64,000 bases of DNA from Novispirillum itersonii (lineage in GTDB: Bacteria; Pseudomonadota; Alphaproteobacteria; Rhodospirillales; Rhodospirillaceae): contig NZ_JACIIX010000005.1 of NCBI RefSeq assembly GCF_014205675.1, forward strand, positions 1-64,000, written 5' to 3'. This document shows, one piece after another, positions 41,577 through 50,290 of the stretch (positions are counted from its first letter, which is position 1; each line of letters starts with the position of its first letter). The translations under genes were made by a program, and so were the position numbers. The notes under the pieces are model-generated. The model saw only the letters and a program-made list of their open reading frames with translations, was not told the DNA's origin and did no database searches.

Positions 41577-43073
41577 ATGGTTTTGCCGATTCTTCTGGGC
41601 GTGGGAGCCGTCATGGCGGGGGTGGCGTTGCTTGCCAGTTCTTCCGACAAGGACGATAAAGACAAAAAGGGCGGTAGGGACAAAAAGCCTTCCCGGCCGG
41701 TCAGCGAGCAGGCTGCCGTGGCAGCCCTGAAGGCTGAAATCTCGGTGGTCAATAGCGGTCTGCTCCTGAACCTCAGCGACACCGAGATTGATGAACTCGC
41801 CCGCAGTCTGTACTTGCAGGCCCCGTATCCGCAACTGTCAACGGGGGATCTGGTCAGCATCGACGCGATCACGGGCTTTATGACCCGCCGCCTGTCGTCT
41901 GCCCTGTCCACAGACAGGGCTTCCCCCTCGTTCCTCTCCCCCGCCCAGATTGTCGAAGCCTATCACGAAGCCCCGGATGTCTTTCTGTTCGACAGCATAC
42001 TTGTCGAAAAAGATCTGTCGAAGCGCCTGAAAAGGGCGGAGGAGACCATCAACATCCTCTCCTGGCTTCAGGAGCGCATCCCCGCCCTTGAAGCGGGACA
42101 GGAACCGCTTTCCCCTGAGGCGATATCCTGTCTGCAACACGCCGTCGGCCTGAAACCGGTGCCGCCCTCCTCCCCGTCTCCCATGCTCGATGCCCTGCTG
42201 TCAGGTCTTCCCCCCCTCCTCGGGCTATCGTTAACAACGACGATTGCCGCCTACAAAGCACTTTCCCAGCAGGCCAGCAAGGCGGCAACAGCCCCTGTCA
42301 CCCTGTCCGATGCCCTTACGGTCCTGACCGAACCGAAGCACAATCCGTTCCGGCCCCCCAGCGTCATCCTGCTGGGGGCCTACAACAACGGCAAGTCATC
42401 CCTTGGGAATGCACTGGTCGGGGAAGATGACTGTTTCAAGGTCCGCGATATCCCCGAAACCAAGGAGATCAAGAGGAAATCCGCCCACGGCATGATGTTC
42501 ATCGACAGCCCCGGTCTCTTCGCCGGGGGGCGGCCTGAAGACGAGACCACAGCCCTGTCAGCGGCGGTGGAAGCCGACGTCCTGCTGTTTCTCCACGACT
42601 GCACGGCCGGGGAATTGGATCAGGAAGAGATCACGGCCCTCCAGCATCTGGCCTCTTCCCCCGACACATCAGTCCACCTTGTCGTGACCAAAATCGACGA
42701 AAAGAGAGATCAGCGGGATGTCCAGAGGATCAAAGACAGAATCCTTGAGCAACTGTCAGAAAGCGGCCTGAACATCCCGGTCAGCCTCACCTCTTCGGCA
42801 TGGTTCAAATCTCCTGACTTTGTTGAAGAAAGCGGCATCAATGCCTTGATTGCCGCCTTGCAGGCGCAGACGGCCACCGCCCACAGGGCAACTCTGCGCC
42901 GGGAGAAATGGAACGACGCCTGGAAGCTGGTGGCCCAGACCACCATCAGCCAACTGGCGCACCAGCGCGACAGAAGTCAGAAAGCCATCATCGAGATACA
43001 GTCCCTCTCTTCCACCCTTAATCAAATTACATCCACCGCAAACGACCTCAAGACGCGCAGGACGAAAGAATGA
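41577..43073 (+). CDS. Dynamin-like GTPase A
   Basis: 498 residues. An N-terminal membrane helix (about 2-20) is followed by a charged linker and a helical domain (about 45-240). Only then comes the GTPase domain: G1 GAYNNGKS (267-274), G3 DSPG (310-313) and G4 TKID (371-374). The late position of the G domain is unusual among bacterial dynamins, where it is N-terminal. The C-terminal ~90 residues are helical. Predicted to be membrane-anchored and to oligomerise with GTPases B and C. Its stop overlaps the start of GTPase B by four bases (ATGA). Confidence 0.75.
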   Translation: MVLPILLGVGAVMAGVALLASSSDKDDKDKKGGRDKKPSRPVSEQAAVAALKAEISVVNSGLLLNLSDTEIDELARSLYLQAPYPQLSTGDLVSIDAITGFMTRRLSSALSTDRASPSFLSPAQIVEAYHEAPDVFLFDSILVEKDLSKRLKRAEETINILSWLQERIPALEAGQEPLSPEAISCLQHAVGLKPVPPSSPSPMLDALLSGLPPLLGLSLTTTIAAYKALSQQASKAATAPVTLSDALTVLTEPKHNPFRPPSVILLGAYNNGKSSLGNALVGEDDCFKVRDIPETKEIKRKSAHGMMFIDSPGLFAGGRPEDETTALSAAVEADVLLFLHDCTAGELDQEEITALQHLASSPDTSVHLVVTKIDEKRDQRDVQRIKDRILEQLSESGLNIPVSLTSSAWFKSPDFVEESGINALIAALQAQTATAHRATLRREKWNDAWKLVAQTTISQLAHQRDRSQKAIIEIQSLSSTLNQITSTANDLKTRRTKE

Positions 43074-44764
43074 TGACGCCGGAACAGACCTTCTTCGACA
43101 GCGCCCGCCGGTTTACCGCCCTGCGCAAAACCGTCAAGACACAGGAAACCACCCTGCTGACACAGCTTAAGGCGCTGGAACAACGCCTGACGGAGCTGAG
43201 TCAGGGCAACGGGGACACCAGAAAAGACCCGATCGCCGATCATGCGGAACAGCTTTACAGGGCCATCGCCGCGGAGATGAAAGAGTGGCAGGAAGACTGG
43301 GAAGCCAAAAGCCCGGCCCGCAGCCTGAGCGCCACCTTTGATGACCGCCTGATTTTTCTGGTTTTCGGCAAGGTCAACGCCGGGAAGAGCAGCTTCCTGA
43401 ACTTTTTCTGCCGCCGGGCGGAAGCCTGCGGCTTTGTCGTCACCCGCAGCAGGATCGAGAATAATAAGCGGGTCCCTCTGGCCGGAGAGTTTGAAGAAGG
43501 CAGCATCGAAACCACCGCCGCCATCCAGATCGCCGATCTGGGGGGCCTGATCACCCTGCTGGATACCCCCGGCCTGCATTCCGTCACCGCAGAAAACGGC
43601 GACCTGACCAAACGCTACACCGATGCCGCCGATGGGCTGATGTGGCTGACCGGTTCCAACTCCCCCGGACAGGTGGAGGAGCTGAAAGCCCTGTCCGAAG
43701 AACTGCAGATGTCCAAGCCGGTCCAGCCCGTCATTACCAAAAGTGACACACGGGCATGGAAAAAAGTCGATGGGCAAATGGTCTCCAGCATTGCTAACAA
43801 ATCTGACGACAACCGCCGGGAACAGGAAGAGTACGTCAATGACGCAACACTGAAGGCCCTGGCAGGCGAGAAGATCAGCGTCGAAAAGCCCCCCGCAGCC
43901 ATTTCCCTGTCGGCGATGATGGCCCAGGAAGAAGGCTGTACCCCATCGGCGATGACCGCCGCCGGGTTTGACCGTCTGTACCAGCAGCTTCTGCCGCTGT
44001 CCGACCGAGCCATAGCCTATAAGAAGGAAAAAGCCCTGACCCAGATGAAAGGGCATACCGCAAAGGTCACCCAGGTCATCGACAAGAAGCTCCTGCCCTT
44101 CTTCTCCCGCCAGATCGCCCTGTGCGAAGACACCATGCAGGATCTGCTGGGACGGACGCCGCAGCTGTCCCTCAAGGCCGCCCAGCGTCTGGAGGGAGAA
44201 ATCGACAGGATCATCGGCGCGATCAATGCCGACGCTGAAACTGACAGCAGAAAGGCCGGAGAACGGTTCCAGACGGAACTGAACGCCGCCCTGCCCAAAA
44301 TCACCCTAGAGATCCTAAAGGAGGGACTCGCGGACTATTTCCAGCGGGCCTCTGAAGCCACCATGCTCTCCGTCACCCTGACCTCCACGGAAGCCTGCAC
44401 CCCCACTGTCAACTATGTCGCCTATGAAGAAAAAACAGGGTCATTCTGGTCTGGCCTGTTCTCTCTCGTCGGGGTGGTTGCGGGCATGCTTGTCAACCCT
44501 CTGGCAGCATTGGCAGGCTCTGCCGTCGGCAGCACGATCGGCGGAACACTCGCAGGAACTGAGCAGAAACGCAGGTTTTCCTCCTTCGACTGGAAAAAAA
44601 CAAAAAAAGACATCCTCGAAAAATTACAGCCGCCCCTGCAATCGGCAATCCGGGAGAACATACAGTTTATCTGTAACTCTCTGGCAAAGCAGGCTGATAC
44701 CTACAAGGAGCAGATGTCTGAAGTTGCTTTTCTTGCAGACACCCTTAAACATTCCGGGAAGTAA
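43070..44764 (+). CDS. Dynamin-like GTPase B with C-terminal glycine-zipper membrane segment
   Basis: 564 residues. An N-terminal helical segment (1-90) precedes the G domain, with G1 GKVNAGKS (100-107), G3 DTPG (165-168) and G4 TKSD (223-226), all intact. Helical stalk sequence follows. Near 461-496 a Gly/Ala-rich hydrophobic stretch, V-V-A-G-M-L-V-N-P-L-A-A-L-A-G-S-A-V-G, could insert into a membrane as a paddle. The last ~68 residues are a helical tail. Layout and size match bacterial dynamin-like proteins such as LeoA or BDLP, which tubulate or fuse membranes. Co-translated with GTPase A, and GTPase C starts nine bases after the stop. Confidence 0.8.
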   Translation: MMTPEQTFFDSARRFTALRKTVKTQETTLLTQLKALEQRLTELSQGNGDTRKDPIADHAEQLYRAIAAEMKEWQEDWEAKSPARSLSATFDDRLIFLVFGKVNAGKSSFLNFFCRRAEACGFVVTRSRIENNKRVPLAGEFEEGSIETTAAIQIADLGGLITLLDTPGLHSVTAENGDLTKRYTDAADGLMWLTGSNSPGQVEELKALSEELQMSKPVQPVITKSDTRAWKKVDGQMVSSIANKSDDNRREQEEYVNDATLKALAGEKISVEKPPAAISLSAMMAQEEGCTPSAMTAAGFDRLYQQLLPLSDRAIAYKKEKALTQMKGHTAKVTQVIDKKLLPFFSRQIALCEDTMQDLLGRTPQLSLKAAQRLEGEIDRIIGAINADAETDSRKAGERFQTELNAALPKITLEILKEGLADYFQRASEATMLSVTLTSTEACTPTVNYVAYEEKTGSFWSGLFSLVGVVAGMLVNPLAALAGSAVGSTIGGTLAGTEQKRRFSSFDWKKTKKDILEKLQPPLQSAIRENIQFICNSLAKQADTYKEQMSEVAFLADTLKHSGK

Positions 44765-44773
44765 GAGACCATC

Positions 44774-46297
44774 ATGGATATCAGCAACCGCATTGTCCGC
44801 CTTTATCCGCTTCTGGCCCAGTCTGCCCGGCTGACCGAGCGCTACCTGTCCGGTGACACCCGGCAGACGGCAGAGGCTTTTCTGCATTCGACGGAAAAAG
44901 AAACCGTCGAGGTCATGCTCTACGGTGCCTATAACGCCGGAAAAAGCACAACCATCAACATGTTGCTGGGGCGTGATGAGGCCAAGGTACAGGACCGGCC
45001 AACCACCGATTCCATTGATCCCTTCGACTGGAACGGTATTACCCTGCTGGACACTCCCGGCCTGAATGCACCGATCGAGCATGAAGAATGCACCCAGAAC
45101 CATCTGGCAAAGGCCGATCTGGTTCTGCTGGTGATCCGTGATGGTGATCAGGACGCCGCCGGAGTTTACGACCGGCTGTTCACCCTGATCAAGAATGACC
45201 GCTCTGTCTTTATCGTCCTCAACCATACCGAGACCTCGGCAGAGAATGCCGAACCTCAATTGCGCCGCCTGAACACTCTGCTGGTCAGGAAAGGGGCTGA
45301 AGCCGGTCTGGATATTGACAGGCTCGGCACGATCCCGGTTCTGGCCCTGAATGCGGAAATGGCCCTGTTCGGCCGGAAACAGAACGAGCCGGACCTTCTG
45401 GCTGCCTCAGGCTATAACGATTTCATCGATCAGTTTGAACGGTGGCTGAAGGACAGCACCGAGGTTGATACCCGGCTGCGCCGTCTGTGCCAGCGGTTTG
45501 AAGGGGCGGTCCTGACCCCGCTGACACAGACCCTTGAAGCCCAGTGTGCTTCCGTCGGCAGCGATGTGGAAAAGCGCAGCGCCCTGATCGGACATCTGAA
45601 AGAACAGAAGACCCGTCTCATTGCCCAAGCCCGCAACAAAGCCATCACCCTTTGCAACGAATACAAGGGACAGATCGGGACCCTGATCGACACCCCCAAC
45701 ACTACCTCAGCCTCGATCAATGCGCAGTTGCAGGTCTTCATGACCGACGCATCCAGCACGCTGTCAGCATGGATTCAGACAGAGCTCACCAGCATTGCCG
45801 CCGATCTCACCATCTTCACCGAGACAACCGGGGTCAGTCTGTCAACTCAAGACGTTGATACTGAGGGATCCTTTGACTTCGGCACCCTCCTCCAGACTCT
45901 GGACGCCGGAGCAGCCGGTAAAGGGGTGGAAATCTTTAACGCCCTGATCGACAAAATCAACAAGACAGTCACCTTCCAGATCCCCAAGATCCCCATCGCT
46001 TACGTCGGCCCGATTCTGGAAGCGACGAAGTTTCTGTACGGACTGTACGCGTCCGTCCGCGCAAATCAGGCCGCACAGGATGCAGCCATCCGGAAGGTTC
46101 AGAGCATCACCACGATTGCCGACAAAATGGGCTCTGCTCTGGCCAACCATGCGGAAGAGGTGATCCGGTCCCACCTTGATCAGCAGATCACGCGGGAAGA
46201 ACAAGCCCTGAAAGACCTGACGGATGCCATGCAGGACGGGCCGCAGAAAGACCTGATCACCGTGGCAACCCTCCGGCAGAAGGCCGCCGCCCTGTAA
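44774..46297 (+). CDS. Dynamin-like GTPase C
   Basis: 507 residues. The G domain is N-terminal: G1 GAYNAGKS (51-58), G3 DTPG (93-96), but the G4 position reads N-H-T-E (150-153), not N/T-K-x-D. Guanine specificity may therefore be relaxed or lost. The remainder is helical (stalk), with a moderately hydrophobic stretch near 410-425 (I-A-Y-V-G-P-I-L-E-A-T-K-F-L-Y-G-L). The C-terminus ends in a helical tail. It is the last gene of the operon; a HEPN gene follows on the opposite strand seven bases away. Together the three unlike GTPases suggest a hetero-oligomeric membrane machine. Confidence 0.8.
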   Translation: MDISNRIVRLYPLLAQSARLTERYLSGDTRQTAEAFLHSTEKETVEVMLYGAYNAGKSTTINMLLGRDEAKVQDRPTTDSIDPFDWNGITLLDTPGLNAPIEHEECTQNHLAKADLVLLVIRDGDQDAAGVYDRLFTLIKNDRSVFIVLNHTETSAENAEPQLRRLNTLLVRKGAEAGLDIDRLGTIPVLALNAEMALFGRKQNEPDLLAASGYNDFIDQFERWLKDSTEVDTRLRRLCQRFEGAVLTPLTQTLEAQCASVGSDVEKRSALIGHLKEQKTRLIAQARNKAITLCNEYKGQIGTLIDTPNTTSASINAQLQVFMTDASSTLSAWIQTELTSIAADLTIFTETTGVSLSTQDVDTEGSFDFGTLLQTLDAGAAGKGVEIFNALIDKINKTVTFQIPKIPIAYVGPILEATKFLYGLYASVRANQAAQDAAIRKVQSITTIADKMGSALANHAEEVIRSHLDQQITREEQALKDLTDAMQDGPQKDLITVATLRQKAAAL

Positions 46298-46303
46298 CCC
46301 AAC

Positions 46304-46954
46304 CTACCGCACCACCGGATAGAAGGGATCACCCCACGGTTCGTCGGGGTGATCCATCATCAGGTCAAGGAACAGCGGGATCAGAAATCCGACGATTTTC
46401 GCCCCGCCCTTGACCTGATCCCGGTTGACCTTGCCATCCCACGTGGCCCCGCCGTGCACCAGCTGGTTGCGCAGCACGTACAGCCGGTCAAACACCGCCG
46501 TCAGCACCGTCAGGGTGTCGCGTTCCTCCATCGCCCGCATCACCTGCGTCCGGCTGCGCTGAAACCGCCGGTCCCAGTCCTCGTTCCCCGGCACCCGGTT
46601 GTGGTGCGCCCAGAACGGCTGGAACACATACTTACTGTCCACGATCATCCGCACCGGGCCGGTAAAGCGCTGCCACACCGCATCGTAGATCCGGCCCTGC
46701 GTATCCAGCCGCACCAGCCGGGCAAAATAATCGGTATAGGCACTGCGCTCCCCGGTCCGCTCCGCGCCGCGTTCTTCCGCATAGGCGGCGTTGAAGGCAA
46801 TCCACAGGAAGACAAAGGCGGCATCGCTGTCGTCCTTTTCCTGCTCCGCCCGCTGCAACCACGACAGCGCCCGGTGAACCCGCAGCCGCAATCCTTCCTC
46901 GAACCCCTCCCGCTCCAGCCGGTTCTTCTTCTTCAGGGTTTCATAGGTCAGCAC
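46304..46954 (-). CDS. HEPN-domain protein with intact R-x4-H motif
   Basis: 216 residues, mostly helical. L-R-N-Q-L-V-H-G-G (161-169) contains R162 and H167 in the R-N-x3-H form typical of HEPN ribonucleases. The first helices (L-S-W-L-Q-R-A-E and F-V-F-L-W-I-A-F-N-A-A-Y, about 30-58) match the W-I-A-F-N-A-x-Y pattern of Apea-like HEPN proteins. Such proteins cleave RNA as toxins or effectors. No nucleotidyltransferase antitoxin partner is adjacent. It faces the dynamin operon with a seven-base gap, so it may be a component of that island or simply its edge. Confidence 0.7.
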   Translation of the reverse strand: MLTYETLKKKNRLEREGFEEGLRLRVHRALSWLQRAEQEKDDSDAAFVFLWIAFNAAYAEERGAERTGERSAYTDYFARLVRLDTQGRIYDAVWQRFTGPVRMIVDSKYVFQPFWAHHNRVPGNEDWDRRFQRSRTQVMRAMEERDTLTVLTAVFDRLYVLRNQLVHGGATWDGKVNRDQVKGGAKIVGFLIPLFLDLMMDHPDEPWGDPFYPVVR

Positions 46955-47070
46955 GGCGCAGTCCCCCAGTCTGTGATTGCCACAACCTTACCCTACCAAA
47001 GGGCGACGCGACACCACAGCAAACCCGTAAAAGAACATTTTATTGGGTGAAAACCCCCTCAGATAGCCCT

Positions 47071-47577
47071 TCACCCCGCCCACCCCATGGCTTCGGCGCG
47101 GGCTTTGTGGCGGGCGGCGATTTCGGCGCGGGTTTCGGGGCGGAAGCGGCCGCCGCCCGCGCGGGCGGACAGGCCGGAACCGGACCCCGCCCCGGCGGTC
47201 CGGCGGGCCTGTTGCTCCGCCCGCCGCTGTTGCAGCAGCGCCGCCGTGTGGGCCGCCAGTTCCGGGGCGATCAGCGCCCGCAGCTCCGCCGGGAGGGGCA
47301 GGCGGAAGCCGTTGGTCCACTGCACCAGCACCCGCTTCAGCATCAGCGGCAGCAGATCCGGCGGCACGTCGTCCAGCCCTTCACGGTACAGGCGGGTCAG
47401 CACCGCCCAGTCCTCCACCCGGATGCCGAAGCCATCCGCCATCCGCCGCAACTGGCCGATCAGGACGGAAAGCGTCTTCCGCCGTGGCGGCATCTCCGCC
47501 TCCGGCCCTGCCAACACCGGGGTCTGGTTTGCCGGAACCCCGGCGGGCGCAATCAGGGCAATGTGTGTCTGGGTCAT
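47071..47577 (-). CDS. Unknown protein at the end of the terminase-side phage operon
   Basis: 168 residues from the ATG at 47577; the frame extends to 47628 over the upstream gene. A region V-L-I-G-Q-L-R-R-M-A-D-G-F-G-I (about 38-52), then L-P-L-M-L-K-R-V-L-V-Q-W-T-N-G-F-R-L-P (about 78-96), looks like a compact helical domain. The C-terminal third is Ala/Arg-rich and basic, suggesting nucleic-acid binding. It starts four bases after the stop of the replication-like gene. Similar short proteins follow replication-initiator-like genes in alphaproteobacterial prophages, but I cannot name a family. Confidence 0.55.
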   Translation of the reverse strand: MTQTHIALIAPAGVPANQTPVLAGPEAEMPPRRKTLSVLIGQLRRMADGFGIRVEDWAVLTRLYREGLDDVPPDLLPLMLKRVLVQWTNGFRLPLPAELRALIAPELAAHTAALLQQRRAEQQARRTAGAGSGSGLSARAGGGRFRPETRAEIAARHKARAEAMGWAG

Positions 47578-47581
47578 CGTG

Positions 47582-48541
47582 TTACGCCTCCGGCATCGGG
47601 TCAAAGGGGTCAGACGGGTCAAGGCCAAGGGCGGAGAGAATGGCGCGGTCGGCCTCCTCGCCGGTCATGCCGCGTGATTTCCGCCCCCGGGGGAGAGCAG
47701 CAGCAGCAGCCCCACACCCGGCCCCTTCCCCGGCCCCTCCTCCGGCACAGGTCGGCAGGTGTTCCAGCAGGGCGGCCTGAAAATACGTCAGCGTCGCCGG
47801 GGGTGGGCGGCCCTTGTCGCGCAGGGCGGTCAGGCGCATCCGCAGGTATGCCCGCGCTTCGCCCCGCACCTGCCCGGCGGACAGGCCCAGCCGTGCCGCC
47901 GTCGCCAGCACCCGGGCGGCGGTCGCGGCCTCTGCCGGGGTGGGTGGCGCGGTGGCCGTGGGGGATGCGCCGCTGCCCGGCCACAGCGTCGCCCGTTCCT
48001 GATGGAAAGCCGTGACCAAAGCCGCCGCATCCTCTGCCGGGGCGGAAGCAGCAGCAGCAGCCTGCCCTTCCTCCTCCTGCTCCCTCTTCCCTCCTTCCTC
48101 CTTCTCTTCCTCCTTCTCTCCCTCCTTCCCTTCCTCTTCCCTCTGCGGCGGCAGTACGGTACCGGTACCGTACCGGTGCGGAACCGGTTCGGCACCGGGC
48201 ATGCCGACATAGCCGCGCAGCTCATCCGGCAGCGGATGCACATAGCTGGGCTTGCGCGGGCGCTGGTACTTCATGAAGTTGCGCACCGCCCCGAACCGCC
48301 GCCCCTCCACCTGATAGGCGTGGATGAAGTTGGCCGCCGCCAGCTCTGCCAGCAGGGCATCCAGATCCACCGTATTGGCCGGAAAGATCCGGACTTTCAG
48401 GGTCATCGGCTTCCAGTCGAACACGCCCTGATCATCGGCCTGCGCCCACAGGCCGCGCAGCAGCTCCCGCGCCGCGAAGGACAGGGTCATGTAGGCTTCA
48501 TCGGTAAAAATGCCGGGATGCTGAGAGCGGATCCGGGCCAT
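47582..48541 (-). CDS. Phage replication-type protein
   Basis: 319 residues from the ATG at 48541 (GGAGGG upstream). The N-terminal half reads ARIRSQHPGIFTDEAYMTL, then A-R-E-L-L-R-G-L-W-A-Q-A-D-D-Q-G-V-F (about 27-44), a pattern seen at the start of phage replication or DnaD-like proteins with a winged helix. It is followed by R-N-F-M-K-Y-Q-R-P. A run of Glu/Lys (about 138-160) and Ala/Pro-rich linkers separate it from a C-terminal helical part (about 205-280). The very acidic linker is low-complexity. A function in replication initiation is inferred by resemblance only. Confidence 0.6.
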   Translation of the reverse strand: MARIRSQHPGIFTDEAYMTLSFAARELLRGLWAQADDQGVFDWKPMTLKVRIFPANTVDLDALLAELAAANFIHAYQVEGRRFGAVRNFMKYQRPRKPSYVHPLPDELRGYVGMPGAEPVPHRYGTGTVLPPQREEEGKEGEKEEEKEEGGKREQEEEGQAAAAASAPAEDAAALVTAFHQERATLWPGSGASPTATAPPTPAEAATAARVLATAARLGLSAGQVRGEARAYLRMRLTALRDKGRPPPATLTYFQAALLEHLPTCAGGGAGEGAGCGAAAAALPRGRKSRGMTGEEADRAILSALGLDPSDPFDPMPEA

Positions 48542-48563
48542 GGCAGTACCCTCCAAAAATCAA

Positions 48564-48614
48564 CAAAACAGAGGTCAAGGAGGCTGCGCCTCCTTGCGGG
48601 CGTGGGCAGAGCCC
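48564..48614. repeat. 51-bp dispersed repeat, copy B
   Basis: Nearly identical to 34935-34985 (three differences). Related palindromic bits continue to about 48675 (GTCGGCAAGGCCGAC and GTGGGCAGAGCC). It sits inside the phage operon, between terminase and the replication-like gene. Confidence 0.85.
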
Positions 48615-48688
48615 ACTGTTAAGTGTGTCGGCAAGGCCGACGGGGCGGGTGTGGGCAGAGCCAACAGTCAGATGCACCCACCAGCCCC

Positions 48689-50290
48689 CTAAACCCCCAG
48701 CGCAAACACCGGCCCGTCCCCGGAACCCCGGCGCGGGGTGGCAATCAGGGCCAGCACCACGGCATCGCCGCGGTCGGGGGAGCGGCCGATGCGGGCCTTC
48801 AGGTCGTCCTTGCGCTCCACCTGCACTCCGGCGGCGGAGAGGCTCCAGGTCGGGGCGCACAGGTCAGCCCGCAACTGCGGGTCCGGCGGCAGGGCAAGCG
48901 GCACCTCCGCCCGGGGGTCCAGCGCCTCGCGCAGGCGCCACCACAGTTCCGCCCGCAGGTTGAGGAAGCCAAGCTGCCCATCCCGCGACACCCCGACCGA
49001 GCGCGCCGCGCCGTTGATGCCCAGCGTCTGCACCCCGCTGGACACCAGCACGTCGAACGGGCTGCTGCCCCAGCCGACGATGTCAATCTGCACCGGGGCG
49101 GCATCGCGGCGGGCCGCCATCACCTGCCCGGCCAGCGTCGGGCCATCCGGGCTGGCGGTGCCGGGCAGGCAGATCAGCCGGTCAAACCACGGGCCATGGC
49201 GGCGGGCGATGATGCTTTCATCCCGCCCGCCGCGCGCCACATCCACCCCCATGCTGTCCATCGGGCCGGGGGCGGGTTTCGGCTGCCAGCGGTCCTGTGC
49301 CGCCAGCACCCACGCGGTGGGAATCACCTGCCACGGGTCATCCTCCACCCCCGCCGAAAAGTCGCCCTCCAGCATCTGCGACCGCAGCGGCTCCGGCAGC
49401 GATTGCAGGGTGGCCAGATAGCCGCTGTCCATCAGGTAGGGGTTATCGGTGATGCGCGACGGCACAAAGGTGCGGCTGCGCGGGGTGATGATGGCGGTGG
49501 CGGGAAAATCACCCGGATCAAAATCATACTCCGGCGCATCGCCCGCCAGAACAAAGGGCCGGGCGTCAGCCACCGCCACATCCCGCCCCTTCACCGTGCC
49601 GAACCAGCGGATTTCCCCCGGGCGGGCCGGGTCGGGGTGGGTGCGGTCCAGCCACGGGGCGAAGCAGGCAGTCACCCACTGCCCCTCCGCCGAGGTCGGG
49701 GGGTTGAAGGTCAGCAGCGTCGTGCATTTCTGCCCCGGCACCGTGGTGCGGTTCCAGCCCATCAGGAAACGGGCCTGCGATTCCAGAAAGTTGGTGGCCT
49801 CGTCCAGCACCAGCAGATCCTTGGCGCGGCCCTGATGCCGGGTTTCGTCGCCGGTGTGCGGCGTCGATCCGAACTCAATCCGGCAGCCCCGGCGGCCATG
49901 CCCTTCCAGCCGCCAGACGCTGCGGCCATTGTAGCCATCGCGCCCGCCCAGAAGCTCCGTCAGCCGTTCGATGATGCCGTTCAGCTGCGTCGCCTCCCGC
50001 CGGAAGATGGCGGACACCGTGTGCCGGGTCAGGGCCAGCCCACAGGCCAGATCGGTCTTGCCGCCACCCGCCGCCCCGCCGTAGCCGATCACATCCGCCG
50101 TGCTGGCATAGGCCACCGTCTGCGGCCCCGGCAGCGGCTGCCACAGCGGCGGGGTGACATCGGCCAGCAGGGCATCCAGCGCCGCCAGATCCCCGGCGGG
50201 CAGCCGCGCCAGCACCGCCGCCAGCGCCTGCGGATCGGTCGGCAGCCCGGCCCGCAGCGCCGGGGGCAAAAGAGAGGTCAGGGCGTTCAT
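48689..50290 (-). CDS. Phage terminase large subunit
   Basis: 533 residues from the ATG at 50290, which overlaps the small-subunit stop by four bases. The ATPase domain has Walker A GGAAGGGKT (71-79) and Walker B L-L-V-L-D-E-A-T-N (159-167). The coupling motif lies near T-F-N-P-P-T-S. The RNase-H-like nuclease domain (about 370-520) starts S-M-G-V-D-V-A-R-G-G-R-D-E with the catalytic Asp, and ends near K-D-D-L-K-A-R-I-G-R-S-P-D-R-G-D-A, which carries further acidic residues. It cuts and pumps DNA into proheads through the portal. The portal gene that would pair with it lies at 1304-2971. Confidence 0.9.
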   Translation of the reverse strand: MNALTSLLPPALRAGLPTDPQALAAVLARLPAGDLAALDALLADVTPPLWQPLPGPQTVAYASTADVIGYGGAAGGGKTDLACGLALTRHTVSAIFRREATQLNGIIERLTELLGGRDGYNGRSVWRLEGHGRRGCRIEFGSTPHTGDETRHQGRAKDLLVLDEATNFLESQARFLMGWNRTTVPGQKCTTLLTFNPPTSAEGQWVTACFAPWLDRTHPDPARPGEIRWFGTVKGRDVAVADARPFVLAGDAPEYDFDPGDFPATAIITPRSRTFVPSRITDNPYLMDSGYLATLQSLPEPLRSQMLEGDFSAGVEDDPWQVIPTAWVLAAQDRWQPKPAPGPMDSMGVDVARGGRDESIIARRHGPWFDRLICLPGTASPDGPTLAGQVMAARRDAAPVQIDIVGWGSSPFDVLVSSGVQTLGINGAARSVGVSRDGQLGFLNLRAELWWRLREALDPRAEVPLALPPDPQLRADLCAPTWSLSAAGVQVERKDDLKARIGRSPDRGDAVVLALIATPRRGSGDGPVFALGV

